Below, piece after piece: positions 44,963 to 57,622 of a stretch of 64,000 nt of DNA. Below the pieces are notes generated by a model that saw only the letters and a program-made list of their open reading frames with translations, did not search any database and had not been told where the DNA came from. A program made the position numbers and the translations under genes. Location of the stretch: positions 28,591 to 92,590 of the forward strand of contig JAAPAO010000067.1 in assembly GCA_013115145.1 (NCBI GenBank). Reading direction: 5' to 3'. How positions within the stretch are numbered: the first letter of the stretch is position 1; the number at the start of each line of letters is the position of its first letter. This DNA comes from Perkinsus chesapeaki. Lineage: Eukaryota > Perkinsozoa > Perkinsida > Perkinsidae.

Positions 44963-47479
44963 TCAATACATATGCATGTTCAGTCCCTCAGATCTTCCAC
45001 GAGGCCATCGGATCTTCTCGTAGTTGTTCTTCACGTAGACGTAGCAATGGACGTACCTATGAGGGGCCAAGATGTGAGGGAAAATCGGTATGAGGTTGAG
45101 CTGTAGAGGTATTAATAATAACATAGTCGGCGCTGCACCACACACCATTCACATAAGACCCATAGCAACACATCACCGCTCTGCCTCAATCTCCCATGTC
45201 AAATGTGTGTTCACACTGAAGGGCCAGTGCTCAACAGCAGGCTCAGTCAGCCAAAGCACGGCCCTTTCCTGCTCATACAATCGTTATTTGAGGGGTGACT
45301 TTCTGTATTGTTTTTTTCACGCCACGTGACATAGTAGCTGCGCCATTCCCCGAGAGCCAGTCCCGCTCTTACATGCTGATCAGCCCTTGCATTATATTCT
45401 TCAAAGTGAAGTACTGAAGCGCATCGTGTCGAGCAAGATAACTGAGAAAAGTGCAATTGGACTTCGAAACAATATTTTCCGTACCATGTTAAATCACCCA
45501 TATGAGGCACGTTGGCAACGGTCTTGGTGGCTTTCGACTTCGTTACCTAAAGAACCCGAGATTTCGGACCAACAAAGACTGGAGAGATCTGCAAGCAATA
45601 GTAGCACGGTTCTCATCCGGTCAGTCCTTTATCTTCAGTTTAGACAGATGAAATATATAGGAGGCATTTGTCTTTTGAGCAGTGTCGAGATATTCCTGGC
45701 CCGAGCATAATCTGCTCGCAGTCTGCCGGAAGTCGGACAAATGCAAAACACAGTCTTCAGCGAAAATCATTCCTTATCCTCCCATGCGTTATACTTCTCT
45801 ACACCGATACACCCAGGTTCGATCCCCGGGAGTACTACTTTGTCTTCCTTTTCGCAGACAGTCTCACGGTACTCGAGCTTCTCGTCCAACTCCATTCTGC
45901 GGAGAACTGACAAAGATTTCGGACTTTCCGAAGAAAAATCTGGTAGAGCTATACCGACATATAGAACCATACTACCGCTTGTTGAACACCAGTTTAACTA
46001 AGCCTGAGGGAGCCATCCAGCATCACAGAAATGTGCTATTTGGACATTTCTAAGACTAAGTATCTAAGCTACCTAGAAATGCCCATGATAGAGCATTTCC
46101 GTTGCACCGATTACGCAGAGCATGATAGCGGTCCCATGATAGTAGAGGATGCCTCAGGTCGGGATACAATGGAAGTTGTACGACACAGTATATTCCTGTA
46201 GAACAGGGGACAAACACATCCCTTGTGTGCAATATTCCTCTATGACTCCCCGATCCAGTGTCGTAGTTCAGTATCATCTTAAAATATAGCTCTATTAGCT
46301 GATTAAAATGTTGATACATACCAACCCACAGTCACTCTCCCGCCCCATCTATTACTATCAGCTCTTGAATGGTGATACGACTTCCCCTCGTCCTGTACAG
46401 CATCGCACCACTTTAAATATTTCGATAACCTATCAGACACTTTATCCGCCACCACCACCATCGCCCATCCCACCACTACTACTTGGAATAAAACTGGCCC
46501 TGAACTGCAACACCAAAGTTGTTGCCATCCTCCTCTTTAGGAATATGCATCAGTACGAAACGCTGTAGCCGTGAGAGCCTAACAACAACATCAACAGAAA
46601 GACTCCTCGTTCGGAATCAAACTCAGTCCAGTCCGTGCCCACGGTACAGAGTACGACTTCCGGATAGATCGGCGCAAGCCCGAAAAGGTCAAGACGAACG
46701 AGACGAACGAGATGGGGGTCATCCAACTGGGTAACAGACAGGAGTCTTGCCTGTCTTGCGGCCCCCAAGGAGATCCCTCTGACCAAACCATACACCCCTC
46801 AAGCGCCATAAAGTATCACGGATTCTTCCTTCACATACGGCGGGTAATGGGTCGATATTCTATAATTATTTCAATGCTCCACGATTTCGAAGTCTACTTC
46901 TATCGGCCCCTCTCACAGAGGTATATCGGAGCCGTGTAATAGAAAACCTAACTGTTGGAAGTACCTGTCAATTGCAAGGTCTATCTCCTTAGTAACAGCC
47001 TTGCCGGCTTCAACAACCCTCATGTTCGGGCTACCCGATCGTACTCCCGATGCTGAACACTCCTAAAATAAGCATCCCTGGGAATCGAACCACCGACCTT
47101 TCGATAGGAAATCACAGCTCTATACTACTTGGGCTGCGAAGGACTCTTCAACCTCGATAACATCGCCAGTTACTGTGAATATGGTAGGTATCTTTTTCTC
47201 TACTTCTAGAATATACAACGGTAGATCTTGTAACAGATGCTCTCCATCTGAAAACACACCAGCCAATTGCATCATCGAATACCACATCATTCTTCCCATT
47301 TTCTGACACCTCTAGCCATACTTCCCCTTATTACCATCATCGTAGTTCTTAAGTAGCTGCTCCAGCTCTCTTTTCGCCGTAACCATATCCGTTCCATTAA
47401 GCATAGCACTGGCCGCCGAATTCAACTCGCGGCCGCCGGTCGATGCCGTTGTTGACGATGATTGCTTATTGTTGACCAT
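44963..47479 (-). CDS. PSME3-like: PA28/REG proteasome activator subunit, tandem copy 3
   Basis: The start at 47479 (MVNNKQSSSTTASTGG) was chosen by analogy with copies 1 and 2; it is followed by AKRELEQLLKNYDDG. Then come LPLYILEVEKKIPTIF, SFAAQ/ECSASGVRSGSPNM across a tRNA-like intron, the activation loop FVLMHIPKEEDGNNFGVAVQ, RRMELDEKLEYRETVCEKED, VTKSKATKTVANVPHMGD, YLARHDALQYFTLKNIMQGL and the tail YEKIRWPRGRSEGLNMHMY with TGA at 44963-44965. The last exons of copies 1 and 3 are the most alike, suggesting recent duplication or conversion. The N-terminal region is Ser/Thr-rich and unlike the other two. Confidence 0.85.
45812..45830 (+). repeat. tRNA T-arm-like sequence in a PA28 copy 3 intron (family C, antisense)
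   Basis: CCCAGGTTCGATCCCCGGG is a B-box with near-complete T-stem pairing. It lies directly after the exon ending VCEKEDK, whose donor is expected there by comparison with copy 1. Confidence 0.5.
47063..47128 (-). repeat. 66-nt PA28 copy 3 intron consisting mostly of tRNA-like sequence (family C, sense)
   Basis: Removal joins EESFAAQ to ECSASGVRSG. The intron begins GTAGTATAGAGC, like a tRNA D-arm, continues ATCGAAAGGTC, and has the B-box GTGGTTCGATTCCC before the acceptor. The acceptor stem and full T-stem are missing. Confidence 0.75.
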
Positions 47480-47592
47480 CGCGTACCACTCTTGAGCAGC
47501 ACTAGAGATTACCGAATTCTCAAGAAGAAACTGCAATTCTCCCTTCACCGCCTCTTCAAGCTAATTACCCGTACTAATTGGTACCATGTGAT

Positions 47593-47838
47593 CTAACACC
47601 ACACGTTCTCTGTTGTTGTAGGAGACCAATCATTAAGCAGGGACCTATATAATTGGTATTCGTAGCAATTAATAACGCACACCATATTGCTGAGGCAGCT
47701 GTGTTGATCTGCCGCCGCTCTGGTGATTCGTTCCTTCCCCGCCTTTTCATGACTGGCCTGCTTCCAGGACATTTCGGAATGGTACAGATGTTGTGAGCCA
47801 TCCACACCAACAAGCACGACAAGCAGCACGCATTTCAT
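47593..47838 (-). CDS. Possible small secreted protein
   Basis: A frame starting with a short signal-peptide-like segment (MKCVLLVVLVGVDG) 5' of the PA28 array. No family match. Another hydrophobic-leading frame (MIGNGFIIVVMACA) lies just upstream at about 48090. They may be exons of one gene or chance frames. Confidence 0.22.
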   Translation of the reverse strand: MKCVLLVVLVGVDGSQHLYHSEMSWKQASHEKAGKERITRAAADQHSCLSNMVCVINCYEYQLYRSLLNDWSPTTTENVWC

Positions 47839-47879
47839 ATCCGCTTCAAGAATCTCGGATCGAGGTACTGTCAAACAGT

Positions 47880-48706
47880 ACCTACTTCTAATAATTCAGT
47901 ATATACTGTAAAACTGTCTGCTGTAGAGCTATATAACTACGCCAATTAGTTGATCTCTGAGCAGCATAAGATAGAAGCAGTGTTCGCTTTGAAAGGATAT
48001 GTCGCATCCAATGCAGGAGGAGACTCGATTGATGTGCTGAGCCCAAGGTATCTTTTGTTGCGCACGCCATCACGACGATGATGAAACCGTTGCCAATCAC
48101 TTACAATTAGATTAAGATAAGATTTGCTCAATTCCTTTGGTTAGTATTCATATAATGTCTATCGAAAAAGAACAGCACACTGAATGAGAGAGCGTCTCCA
48201 AGCACATCACCAGACGTAATCTATGCCAGGCCTCCGAAGAACCGCTGACCAGCCATCCTGGTCGTTGAACGTACGCAAATTGCGTCATACAGTACTTCCT
48301 ATTCGATACAGATGTTTACATGGCTCGGAACCTCCACGTCGGAAATTCCGAAACACATGGCCAGCCAAAAACGACAAACTTTAAAGCTCAAAATCTAATC
48401 GGTCACCCAAACTTAAACCGCAAAGCTTATCGTATTCACTCAATGCAGGGGGCGCGATTACTCTGGTACTATTGCAATTTGAACTCAGCCAACGGGAAAG
48501 CAAGGAAGGTCGCAGGTGAGCTCGTTTAACCCCACGAGACCCGTGCCACGTTCTAGTGTGATAGCTAATGAATGCATTTCAACCTTCAGCGGTTGTATAC
48601 GTCCGACCCGCTCCCCGCGTACGCTCGACCCTATTGACCGTCCAACTCAAAAGAACTAGCTATCGATCGTTTGGGCGAGCGCTAAACGCACAGAATCTCG
48701 TCACCG
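47880..48706. other. Intergenic, no firm gene
   Basis: Contains only the weak upstream frame near 47946-48131 and scattered short frames; nothing recognised. Confidence 0.35.
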
Positions 48707-50416
48707 TTACTTCTGCGATGCTACTTCAGCTTCCATAATGTCAATCATCTCCGAATCCGTTACCGGGTTCAAACGAAGATCATTCATCGCACTGTGACGG
48801 ATACCATATCCGAAGTATATAACAGAGCCCAAAACAAAGTAAACCAGAACTATGCAGAATGCTAGCCAGCCTAAACTAGCCATAATAAATATATTAACAG
48901 TAACAGCAGCCATAGGCACGATTAATGTCAATGCGTTAGAGCCCATAAGCTTCCATGTACGCAAGGCAAACGCCACCAGCCCAGCAGCATACAGACATAG
49001 GAATACGTATACAGCGATCTCGCTGCCTGGTCCTCCTTGAAGGCAAAGACCGGCTACTATAAGAACCACCATCATACCTCCCAAATAGATACGAGCTTCC
49101 TTATCGATTTTATCATAGACGGCATCGCTTGACTTTGGTATACCTCTACGGATACGTCTGAGGACGCAGCCAACACATACGAAGCCCTGCATCAGAAGGA
49201 TGCCTGCCGAGATAGCTTGATTGAGAATGTCAAAATCCAGCAAGGCGGAAATTATGACAGTTAAGACTGAAGTCCAGAAGATGCCATAAACCGGAGAGCC
49301 TTTGCTGTTGACTTTAGTGAACTTAGGTGACAGTAGACCATCCTTACCCATTCGATAAAATACCCTAGGCTGACCAGCGCTCGTGCCGTACGTGGCAGTG
49401 ACAGAGCACGTTACCGCAGCCACAGCTACGACAATTGCCGCCCAATCAAGTCCTATGTATTGGAATGCCGAAAAAATGGGGGTGAGCGGGTTGATCTGAT
49501 CCACACCTACCATACCGATCAAGGATATCGATACCAGAGCATACAGGGTGGCAGTTACCGAGATGGTGATACCAATCGCCCGGGGAATCACCACAGTAGG
49601 CTTCTCTACCTCCTCCGATAGAACGCATACTGCATCCCAGCCAGCATACGAGAAGAAAACAAAGGAGGCGCCACCAAGGATGCCAGCTGCTCCACGTGGG
49701 GCGAAATCCGAGAAATGATCTGGTGCAAAGAAAGGCAAGCCAGCAATAATAATGAAAAGAATCATAGAGATGTTACAGACGGTCATAAGGGAAGATACCC
49801 AAGCTGACTCCCTGACCCCCATAGTGCATAAACCAGCTACTGCGATGCACAGCAGCGGTGGTAGCAAATCCAACACGAGTACATTCGAGCCGTTTACAGG
49901 GTATTCTTGCAGAACTGACGGTACTGATACGCCACATGCCTCTATTAGCTCTCTTAAATAGCCAGCAAAGCCTCTGGCAATGGCGGCGCTTGATACACCG
50001 TACTCGAGGGTGAGGCACATGCCGGAAAGGAACCCCAGATACTCACCTAGAGACGAGTAGACGTACGAATAGGCACCGCCACTGGCTGGCAAACGACTTG
50101 AATAATCTGCATAACAAATGCCAGAGAGACCACAGGCCAAACCAGCTATCATAAATGATATAAACAATGCCGGTCCAGCATACTCCTTAGCGGCTGTTCC
50201 AGGCGTTACAAAGATTCCAGAACCAACAGTGTTGGCTATACCAAATAGGAAGACATGCCAGAAGCTGAGGACCTTCTTAAGACCAGAACCGTCCTTTTGT
50301 TCTTCTTTTTGTTCTTCCCTTAATATTGCCTCGGTTTTACAACGTGTCATTCTCCTCCATATCTCAGATGCTGCATTCGACCCATTCATACGGGAAGAGG
50401 GTCTACGAACGCCCAT
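48707..50416 (-). CDS. Amino-acid permease of the APC superfamily (cationic amino acid transporter-like)
   Basis: A 569-residue intronless membrane protein. A basic, Glu-rich cytosolic N-terminus precedes about 12-14 hydrophobic segments. The first transmembrane helix has the APC substrate-site motif NTVGSGIFVTPG. Later family landmarks include LPASGGAYSYVYSSLGEYLG in the TM3 region, FFSYAGWDAVCVLSEEVEKP in the TM6 region, and RVFYRMGKDGLLSPKFTKVN in the TM8-TM9 linker. These favour the CAT/SLC7 branch. Substrate is not decidable from sequence; cationic amino acids are the usual cargo of this branch. Presence of a plasma or lysosome-like membrane transporter fits amino-acid scavenging. Confidence 0.88.
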   Translation of the reverse strand: MGVRRPSSRMNGSNAASEIWRRMTRCKTEAILREEQKEEQKDGSGLKKVLSFWHVFLFGIANTVGSGIFVTPGTAAKEYAGPALFISFMIAGLACGLSGICYADYSSRLPASGGAYSYVYSSLGEYLGFLSGMCLTLEYGVSSAAIARGFAGYLRELIEACGVSVPSVLQEYPVNGSNVLVLDLLPPLLCIAVAGLCTMGVRESAWVSSLMTVCNISMILFIIIAGLPFFAPDHFSDFAPRGAAGILGGASFVFFSYAGWDAVCVLSEEVEKPTVVIPRAIGITISVTATLYALVSISLIGMVGVDQINPLTPIFSAFQYIGLDWAAIVVAVAAVTCSVTATYGTSAGQPRVFYRMGKDGLLSPKFTKVNSKGSPVYGIFWTSVLTVIISALLDFDILNQAISAGILLMQGFVCVGCVLRRIRRGIPKSSDAVYDKIDKEARIYLGGMMVVLIVAGLCLQGGPGSEIAVYVFLCLYAAGLVAFALRTWKLMGSNALTLIVPMAAVTVNIFIMASLGWLAFCIVLVYFVLGSVIYFGYGIRHSAMNDLRLNPVTDSEMIDIMEAEVASQK

Positions 50417-50707
50417 TAACGGACTAATTACAACAACCTACAACGACGGAGTGCTTATGCGTGCCCACACAGTACCAACTTTCCTCTTTTTACAAAAGCG
50501 CTCGCCATTCTAATCGATTATGGATCATCACGTCACTACTTTGAGGATCACAAACGCTGAGATGAAAAGATATGAAAGAGTTGAGTTAGGGCGATTGACG
50601 GGCTGTGCTTGGATAGCCGGTATGTCTGGATCACATATCAAATAGGCAACATGCCGGCGGCGCATGGAGCGTCACGGATAAGCCCTCATAATAGCTTGCA
50701 TCATCAT

Positions 50708-50902
50708 CTACACCAGCACGCTGTCATCCTCCTCCTGCTGCAGCAGCCAGTGCTCTCGTTTGTCTACGCTGCCAGGTGAGGTGGTGTAAGGGTGTATGAT
50801 ACTGTCTATGTCACATGATATCTTTCTCTGTCCAGTACAGTAGACTTTCAAAACATCATGGCTCCCATGCTCTAACTTTAACGTCACTGTTCCACAACTC
50901 AT
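50708..50902 (-). CDS. Small hypothetical protein
   Basis: A 64-residue frame (MSCGTVTLKLEHGSHDVLKV, ending QQEEDDSVLV) with a beta-strand-like start and acidic end. It lies 20 nt before the 3' end of the CstF-77 gene on the same strand. No family recogn ised; composition is plausible for coding. Confidence 0.35.
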   Translation of the reverse strand: MSCGTVTLKLEHGSHDVLKVYCTGQRKISCDIDSIIHPYTTSPGSVDKREHWLLQQEEDDSVLV

Positions 50903-50921
50903 ACCATAATAAATAATGAAA

Positions 50922-53900
50922 CTAATCTATCGTATTTTGCTGCTGTTGTTGGCTGGGCTGCTGCAGCATCCCCAAATTGAGCATCTGTAGCATCTTCTTC
51001 CGTTTATACCTAAACCAATTCACCGCCGCTACACACTGGACCTCATCGACTTACTGTAATCGTTCCCGATGGATATTGTCCGGCATCGCCGTGAGAAATG
51101 ACTTCGCCAATAGAGCTTCCTGATCCTCCTTAATAATAACATCGTCATCATCATCCTCCTCCTTCTGATCCTTCCCATCAAACGCCCACCTTACAAATGA
51201 GAGCCTTGCTCCGAAGCGTGTCAATAGCCGTACCTCTTCAAAGTGAGCCCTTGAAGTTCCTCATCCTGCCCGGAATCGTTCCCCGTGAGCCGCTTAAGAT
51301 CAAGAAGCCCCGCGAGCGTCGCCGTCGCCGATTTTCCCGTGCTCGCGCCCTTGGTTAGCCGCTCCATCCTCTTATCGTACATGTACCTGGCCAGAATGGC
51401 ATTGAATTTATTGGCGCGCGGTTTTCACTTGTCAGCCTGCAGTTCTCGGTAGTTATCTACATCAATCATCGGTAACTCTAGCGTTTGTAAATAGCGTATC
51501 TGTTGCTCCACATCGGGGAGGGACAGTGCTGTAATGGTCCTCTCAACAGCCTAGAAAGACAACAGTAATAAGATCCTATTGGGTAGTGCAATAAACTCAC
51601 CCCTGCTCCTTGCACTGCTGCCAACAACTGCGCTGTTGATTGCTGGGAGCTACTGCCACCAGTACCGGCCTGAGGGTGTCAAAGAGTAAAAGGCCGTTCG
51701 GAAAATAATATAAGCCGCTCGAGGGCCATGTGTGTGTGAGTTTATAGTCCAACGACAAAAATGGCTAGACTATCCATTCTATATGCAGCTGCTCCCGGGA
51801 GAGTTTAATACCTATACTGTTTTCGTCACTGTGTCGAGGGCCATGTAATGTACAAAAAAGTTTGAAAGTTTACAAAAGTCACTCCGCCGATACCAAGACG
51901 CTAACACTTGAGGGCCGATTCGCTTACCGGTGGTACGGCAGCTAGTTGTTGACCAGTCCTCTGTAGCATCGCCTCAAACTGTGCCTGTTGTACAGCTAAC
52001 TCAGCTGTCCTGAGCTGCGGTAGAGCACTCTCTGGTATTAGGTCGATGAGGCCACTGAGGGCAATGATAAATAGGAATTCCCGTACGATATGGGAAGTGT
52101 TAGAAATGTACTCTACCCTAGCGATCCTACTCGTTTTCGTATGCCGACCCACATGTCACGTTACTCTACAACTTTGCCGACGCCATGAAGCACCATCGCA
52201 ATCCTTACAGAATGGGTGTCGGAGTGTCAATCCTAACAGAGTCTTCAATGGTCGGCGCCGGTGGGTCCGGCCTCGTCGCTTCGGCCTTCAACTCCGCATC
52301 ATTTGCATCAGGCGCACCACCGGCTTGGGCTTCCTCATCTGGCAAGATATAATCGTATGAAGCAGTAATACATTAACCCACATAGTGTTGACGATGGTGG
52401 TGGTGCGATTAAACGGGGAATCCATAAATTAATAAAGTCCAAAGCCATTCAAGTGTTGTTTCTAGTACACTAATTACGAATTACAAATACAAAAGATTAA
52501 ATAACATGCTCACACCAAACCTGAGCCCAATTCCAGCGTTAGGCTCGAAAGTCGCAGAGCGATAGAGATTCGATCCACAAGAATAATTCAGCAGCTACCT
52601 GCATTTTGCTGCATCCCATGGTGTGCACTGGGATCGCTAAGCTTGAGCAACTGTAGCGTTCGCATATCTGGTCGCTTTATGCCTTGGGATAGCAGCTTCG
52701 TTGCAGTATGCTGCCCATCCATATCATCATCATCTAAATCATGCACCACGGGAATACCAGCAACGGATATGAGTTAAATTGAAGGAGTAATTGAATACCA
52801 GGTAGAGGTTAGCAAATACAGAAAGGCGGAGGAGCGTACATATTTCAGAGTTAAATAGGCTATACTAGAACCTATACTAGGGCCCCGCCGGGAGGGAAAA
52901 CACTGCGCACTATAAAGATTAGCCATAACCCAGTCTGATGTATAAACCCACCTTCATCAAGCGACACAGCCTCGTCGAGATCCTCGAGATTAATAATACC
53001 TTCCTCGACCGCCGACCGACCCTTCTTACTCTGAAAACAAGGCCCTCTCCGGTAAGCCGCGACAACCCGACGGCGAAACGATAATATTCGAAGGCACTGC
53101 GTGACTCACCGATTTCCTCCGACCGCCTGAACCACGCCTACGATATCCACCGGCAACCAGACCTCGGAATCTCAAAGATGCGACGAAATCACCGTAAGAC
53201 TTATAGCTGTACGGAGCCGGTGCCGGTAAGATACGCCTAAGCAGGCCTGGAGCGACTACGGATCGCGGTAGCACAGGCATACGTGTTGAAGTAGTTGGAG
53301 TCGAAGACTCCCAGCTCCTCCGCTAGTTCATTGCGAGCTTCAACGCCGTGGACATCCGCAACGAAGTCCTCCAGTATTGGTATGAGCATTGAACGCTTTT
53401 CTGGGTAACGCTCGAGTGCCATCTTCAACAAGTACTCCGCCGCTGCAGCATTATTGACAACCTGATGACAACCAAAACCTTACCAAGTGCAAGATTCATA
53501 TCGCATAGCAGAACCTCACAACACTTGGCCTCCTCATTCGGAGTAGCAGTTCTAAAAACGGTTTACCCCCGTAAGGGATCTTACTGTAACACATGTTACA
53601 TTAAGCCTGCCAACCTCCACAGGTCAACCACATTTCCCTATTGTTCGATTATATACCAAACTGTCAATACAACAACTAATCCTAGCTTATTTTTCATTCC
53701 GCTAGAGGGTCGGTAATATCCAACATCACCGTCGCCACGGATCTTACTCGATACTCCAGCCGCGCCATGTCAACGATGACCTCCGCGGTCATGTGCCGAG
53801 ATTTGCTAGTAAGCTTTTGGGTAAAAAGCTCTCGACACTTCTCTATACCGTACGTTCGACACTTATATCTGATAATCGTCACTGCGCCAGGAAATTCCTC

Positions 53901-56900
53901 ACCCTTAACGGAGCCTTACCGTAAATAGTGGGCCAGACCGGTAGGGCAGCTTTGCTGTATCGAATCGAAGACCGATAGGAGCTCCACGTAAGCTTGCTCG
54001 GCCTCATCTACTGGACGACCGTTCTCATCTGACATAATGAAGATTGCCAGGCAAAGCGTTAATGGTCGCACAAATTTCGAAAGAGCGTTAGTCACTAGTT
54101 GTAGATCTGCAACCAATCGCAAATTCACCTACACTGGAATGTTCCCTCTGATGGACAGTTCTCACTCCATCCACAACAGCCTTGCACTATTGGTAAGAGT
54201 ATAATCGATTATATATTTAATATACAATCATAAAATAGCATATGTCAGAATGGGCGTCGTTGTGGCCCTTGAGCACTTCCGTGCAGGGCTCAGTCTTATA
54301 TCCCACAGCTCCAACTCTATCGACCTGCCTACCTCTCTTCTTCATGCCGTAGCCATTGCTCTGCTCCTCTTCAAGCACCATCGCCAATACCAGACGGAGG
54401 CATACATCATAAGGCAAGTATTTCTGACAAACCAACCGTACAACAACGTCCATCACAACACAGTGACAACCGGTACGTTGATAGCTGTCCGTAGAGTCTC
54501 GACTGGAACCGATTCCGACGATCTCACCAACTGCTGAAGTTGGTATGAATATTGCCACACAAAATAATCATACCAGAACTCGGCAACGTACCTAATGTTT
54601 TTCTGACACCTCTAGCTATCGGTTGCCTCTAATCCTTACGCGTTCCCCATAAGGCATTGTCGGAACACCAAATCCACTCGCGCTCGGAGGGCATCAGTGC
54701 ACTCCGGCTGAGGCAACTGAACCCAACAAACTCATCTTTAGATTTCGGCGCCGTTGGCATCATCTCCACCACAAACCTGTAAGGGATTGGACTTCTCATA
54801 CAGCAGCACTTGCCGCCAGCCTTTGATATTCCTTCGGAGCTTCCGAGCTGACTCGGCTGTCAGGGGCACCGGCACGGCCAGGGGGATGATCTGAAAGTGC
54901 TCAAGTGATAAAAGCAGTCGCTGCACTGCTGCGGGAACAATGATATGGCTACGATAACTGCGACACGGGGAAAATATATAAGTCTGTTCAAATTGACCTC
55001 GTCAGAAAGGTATCAGTCTGACTCTAATAGCATCTTATGTGTCGCCTACAAGTCATCCTTTCAAGGGCGGTAGCCTATCACCAATAGGAAGCTCTTAACA
55101 CCAGAGCCTCCTCCTCCTCCTACTCACCTGGCCGTAGAGCCTAGTAAGCTCCTTATACACCTGCTTTGATGACATATATCTATTAGAGTACTCAGTTAGT
55201 AGTCTCGAACACAGTGACGGGCCGACAGGCTGAAGAAGATATGGGAAAAGTTAGGACGACAACAGCCGACTACATCCCCATAGTGACCGTGCTCCCAACC
55301 AGTGGCCACGGGCTTCTTCTTCTCACTCTTTTGCTCATGATTGTGGATAGCTTGCTCGAACTCCTGATACTCATCCCTGAGAATCTTAGCTTGAAGCAGG
55401 TAAACAACGTGAGGATATGTTATTGGACAGAAAATAGCAACAAGCTTCTCGTTCACATCAAACCGAGCTATAGGTAATCTAGCCTTCCAATCAACGACAG
55501 TCAATGACAAGCAACGTTCCTATGTAAACGAACCATGGTGGATTTGACCTTCCAATCCAGCCACCTGTTCGACACCACGGTAAACTTCACAAGACATGCC
55601 AGTTGTCCTCGCATTGCACCCTTCTTACCATAACTGATCCACAAAGTTGCTGGGCGTCGACACCGCTGTCTGGTAGTGTTGTCGAATCACCTCTACATCT
55701 GGCTGGAATGATACCTTCACAACAAAAAAAAGCGAAAATCTTTTCACCACTCTTAGGGGCCACATTTTAACAACCCAATGAAAGCCCCTATCCGTACAAC
55801 GTAGAGAATCAACACTATTTGCTTCCCCCAATATCCCTACCTGCTCCAAGTTAGCTTCCGATACCAAAGCCAGAGATATTCCTGATGGTGGCTCATCCGG
55901 CACTGGCAATTCTAACGGAGCGTCGTCTAAAGGAACAACAACGTCAATAGCAGCAGCAGGAGTAATACTCTCAATAAAGGCACTACCCTTCTTTTCCACG
56001 TCCGACACATCCTCACTAGAATCACCTCTGGTGAGTGCATATGCCGTCTTCTGTTGATGGTTATAAAGCATCTTTAGCAGGTAACTATACAACACGCCCG
56101 TCGCTATAAAGAGGAGGAGTGCAGTCTGTGTTACCCATATTCCATCCAGAGCCTTCCCGATTCCCTATCCTGCCCCACTGCCTCCAAGGCATCACTGTAC
56201 GTTGGCAAAAGCTGTGCTAAGGGCTCCGCTGCCTTAACATTAGCAAGATGCCTCTCCCATACGGCGACCTGATTGGGCAGCCATCAATGAACAACTCAAC
56301 TGCGGCAAGGGCAACCATCTGCCCTCACAGAAATAAGTTTTTCGGTGTTCCTAGCGCGAAGAAGATATAATCGGAAATTTGCTAGAAAATAAATTCCTAG
56401 GCCGGAAAAAGACCAACACTACGCCTCTTCTGGGCCTGATATCTCACGTTCCTGTATGACCCCTTAATCGGACCCACTGCAGACTTCCCGTATACATTTC
56501 CCACCCCTGCAGGAACTCTCTCCAGCTGGAAGTGCCACCGTAAAGGGAGTGGCCTGTATTCCAGGCGCGCAATAATATTATGTTCATTCGAATGGGATTT
56601 TGGTTTTCATTTGCGGACCATGACCAATTTCCCTACAGCTACTGATACAATACGCCGATTGTCTGCTCGTAATTCCCAGCGCATCGAACTCAAAGGCATC
56701 GCGGGATCAACTTAATCATGTATTTGCAAACTGCCAAGCAACCGAAACTAGCATTATGGCATCATCCCCCTTGCGTATCACCGTATCCAATCACAATCGC
56801 TAATTTGAGTTATATAGAATATGCAGCATAGTAGACACGATTAGCTACCAAACGCCACCTGAGCCGGTAAGTCTCCGTCGCGGTAAGTCCGCCAAGCCCA

Positions 56901-57450
56901 GTAACCTCCATAGCACGAAGGATGCAGAACAATGGACAGTGTAACGTGTGTTTTCGTCCCCCTCCGTTCCCGAGGCACTACTATCGGACAATGCTCCGTG
57001 GCTCGTAGTGATAGAGCTGCTCTTCTCTTAGGGTCGGCTCCAACAGTCTCCGACATGTAGTCCAGATATTTGATCCAAAAGACTGCCGCTGATGGATACT
57101 TCTTTACCGCGGACTCGAATTTGGATACTAAAAAGGAACCATGAGGAGGCACCCTGCTGACATCACCGAGAAAGTGTGCCTCTCTATCGTCTGCCCGACC
57201 AACTTGAAAATCCCTGTTTGTCAGCTTACAATTGACAGTTCTAATGTAAAACTGGCGAAATCACAAGTACAAAGGGAGAAAGCATTGTAAAAGAAATGAA
57301 GCGTTAGATCGCCGCTCGACAGCATTCCCTTACTATTGCAACCTTATTACCTGTCGGCCGAGCATCCAACGACGCCAACAGCTTAGTGATGTCTTGCAGG
57401 CTCACCGAGGCACTAGTCCCACTTCCTACCACTGCTGCTAACGGTGCCAT
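50922..57450 (-). CDS. CSTF3: Cleavage stimulation factor subunit 3 (CstF-77/Rna14), HAT-repeat protein
   Basis: Scaffold of the mRNA 3'-end cleavage complex. The start at 57450 gives MAPLAAVVGSGTSASVSLQD. HAT-repeat exons follow: SKFESAVKKYPSAAVFWIKY; HLANVKAAEPLAQLLPTY; VEVIRQHYQTAVSTPSNFVD joined to RDEYQEFEQAIHNHEQKSEK; WRQVLLYEKSNPLQV, the family hallmark; YKCRTYGIEKCRELFTQKL; and LKMALERYPEKRSMLIPILE. The C-terminal part (51.0-52.4 kb) is low-complexity, Gln- and Asp-rich and includes KPRANKFNAILARYMYDKRM. It ends NLGMLQQPSQQQQQNTID at 50922-50924. The extent of the C-terminal half is less certain and could include a second gene. A roughly 6.5-kb gene with many 40-60-nt introns. Confidence 0.8.
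53869..53919 (-). repeat. 51-nt CstF-77 intron with family B motif (sense)
   Basis: Removal joins CPTGLAHYLR to YKCRTYGIEK in frame. TTTCCTGGCGCAGTGACGAT lies near the acceptor. Confidence 0.82.
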
Positions 57451-57622
57451 TTGGACCACACGAACAAGCTGTATATCGATCTGTACCGCTCTTCGATTGC
57501 CCTTAGGAGTTGGTAGCGAATCTCAATGGTGATTTCCTGTGCCCCATCTCACTTGAACACAATATAGCCTTTCATAGCAGACAAACAGGCATAACCTGCC
57601 ATTCCGAGACCATACTCACCAG

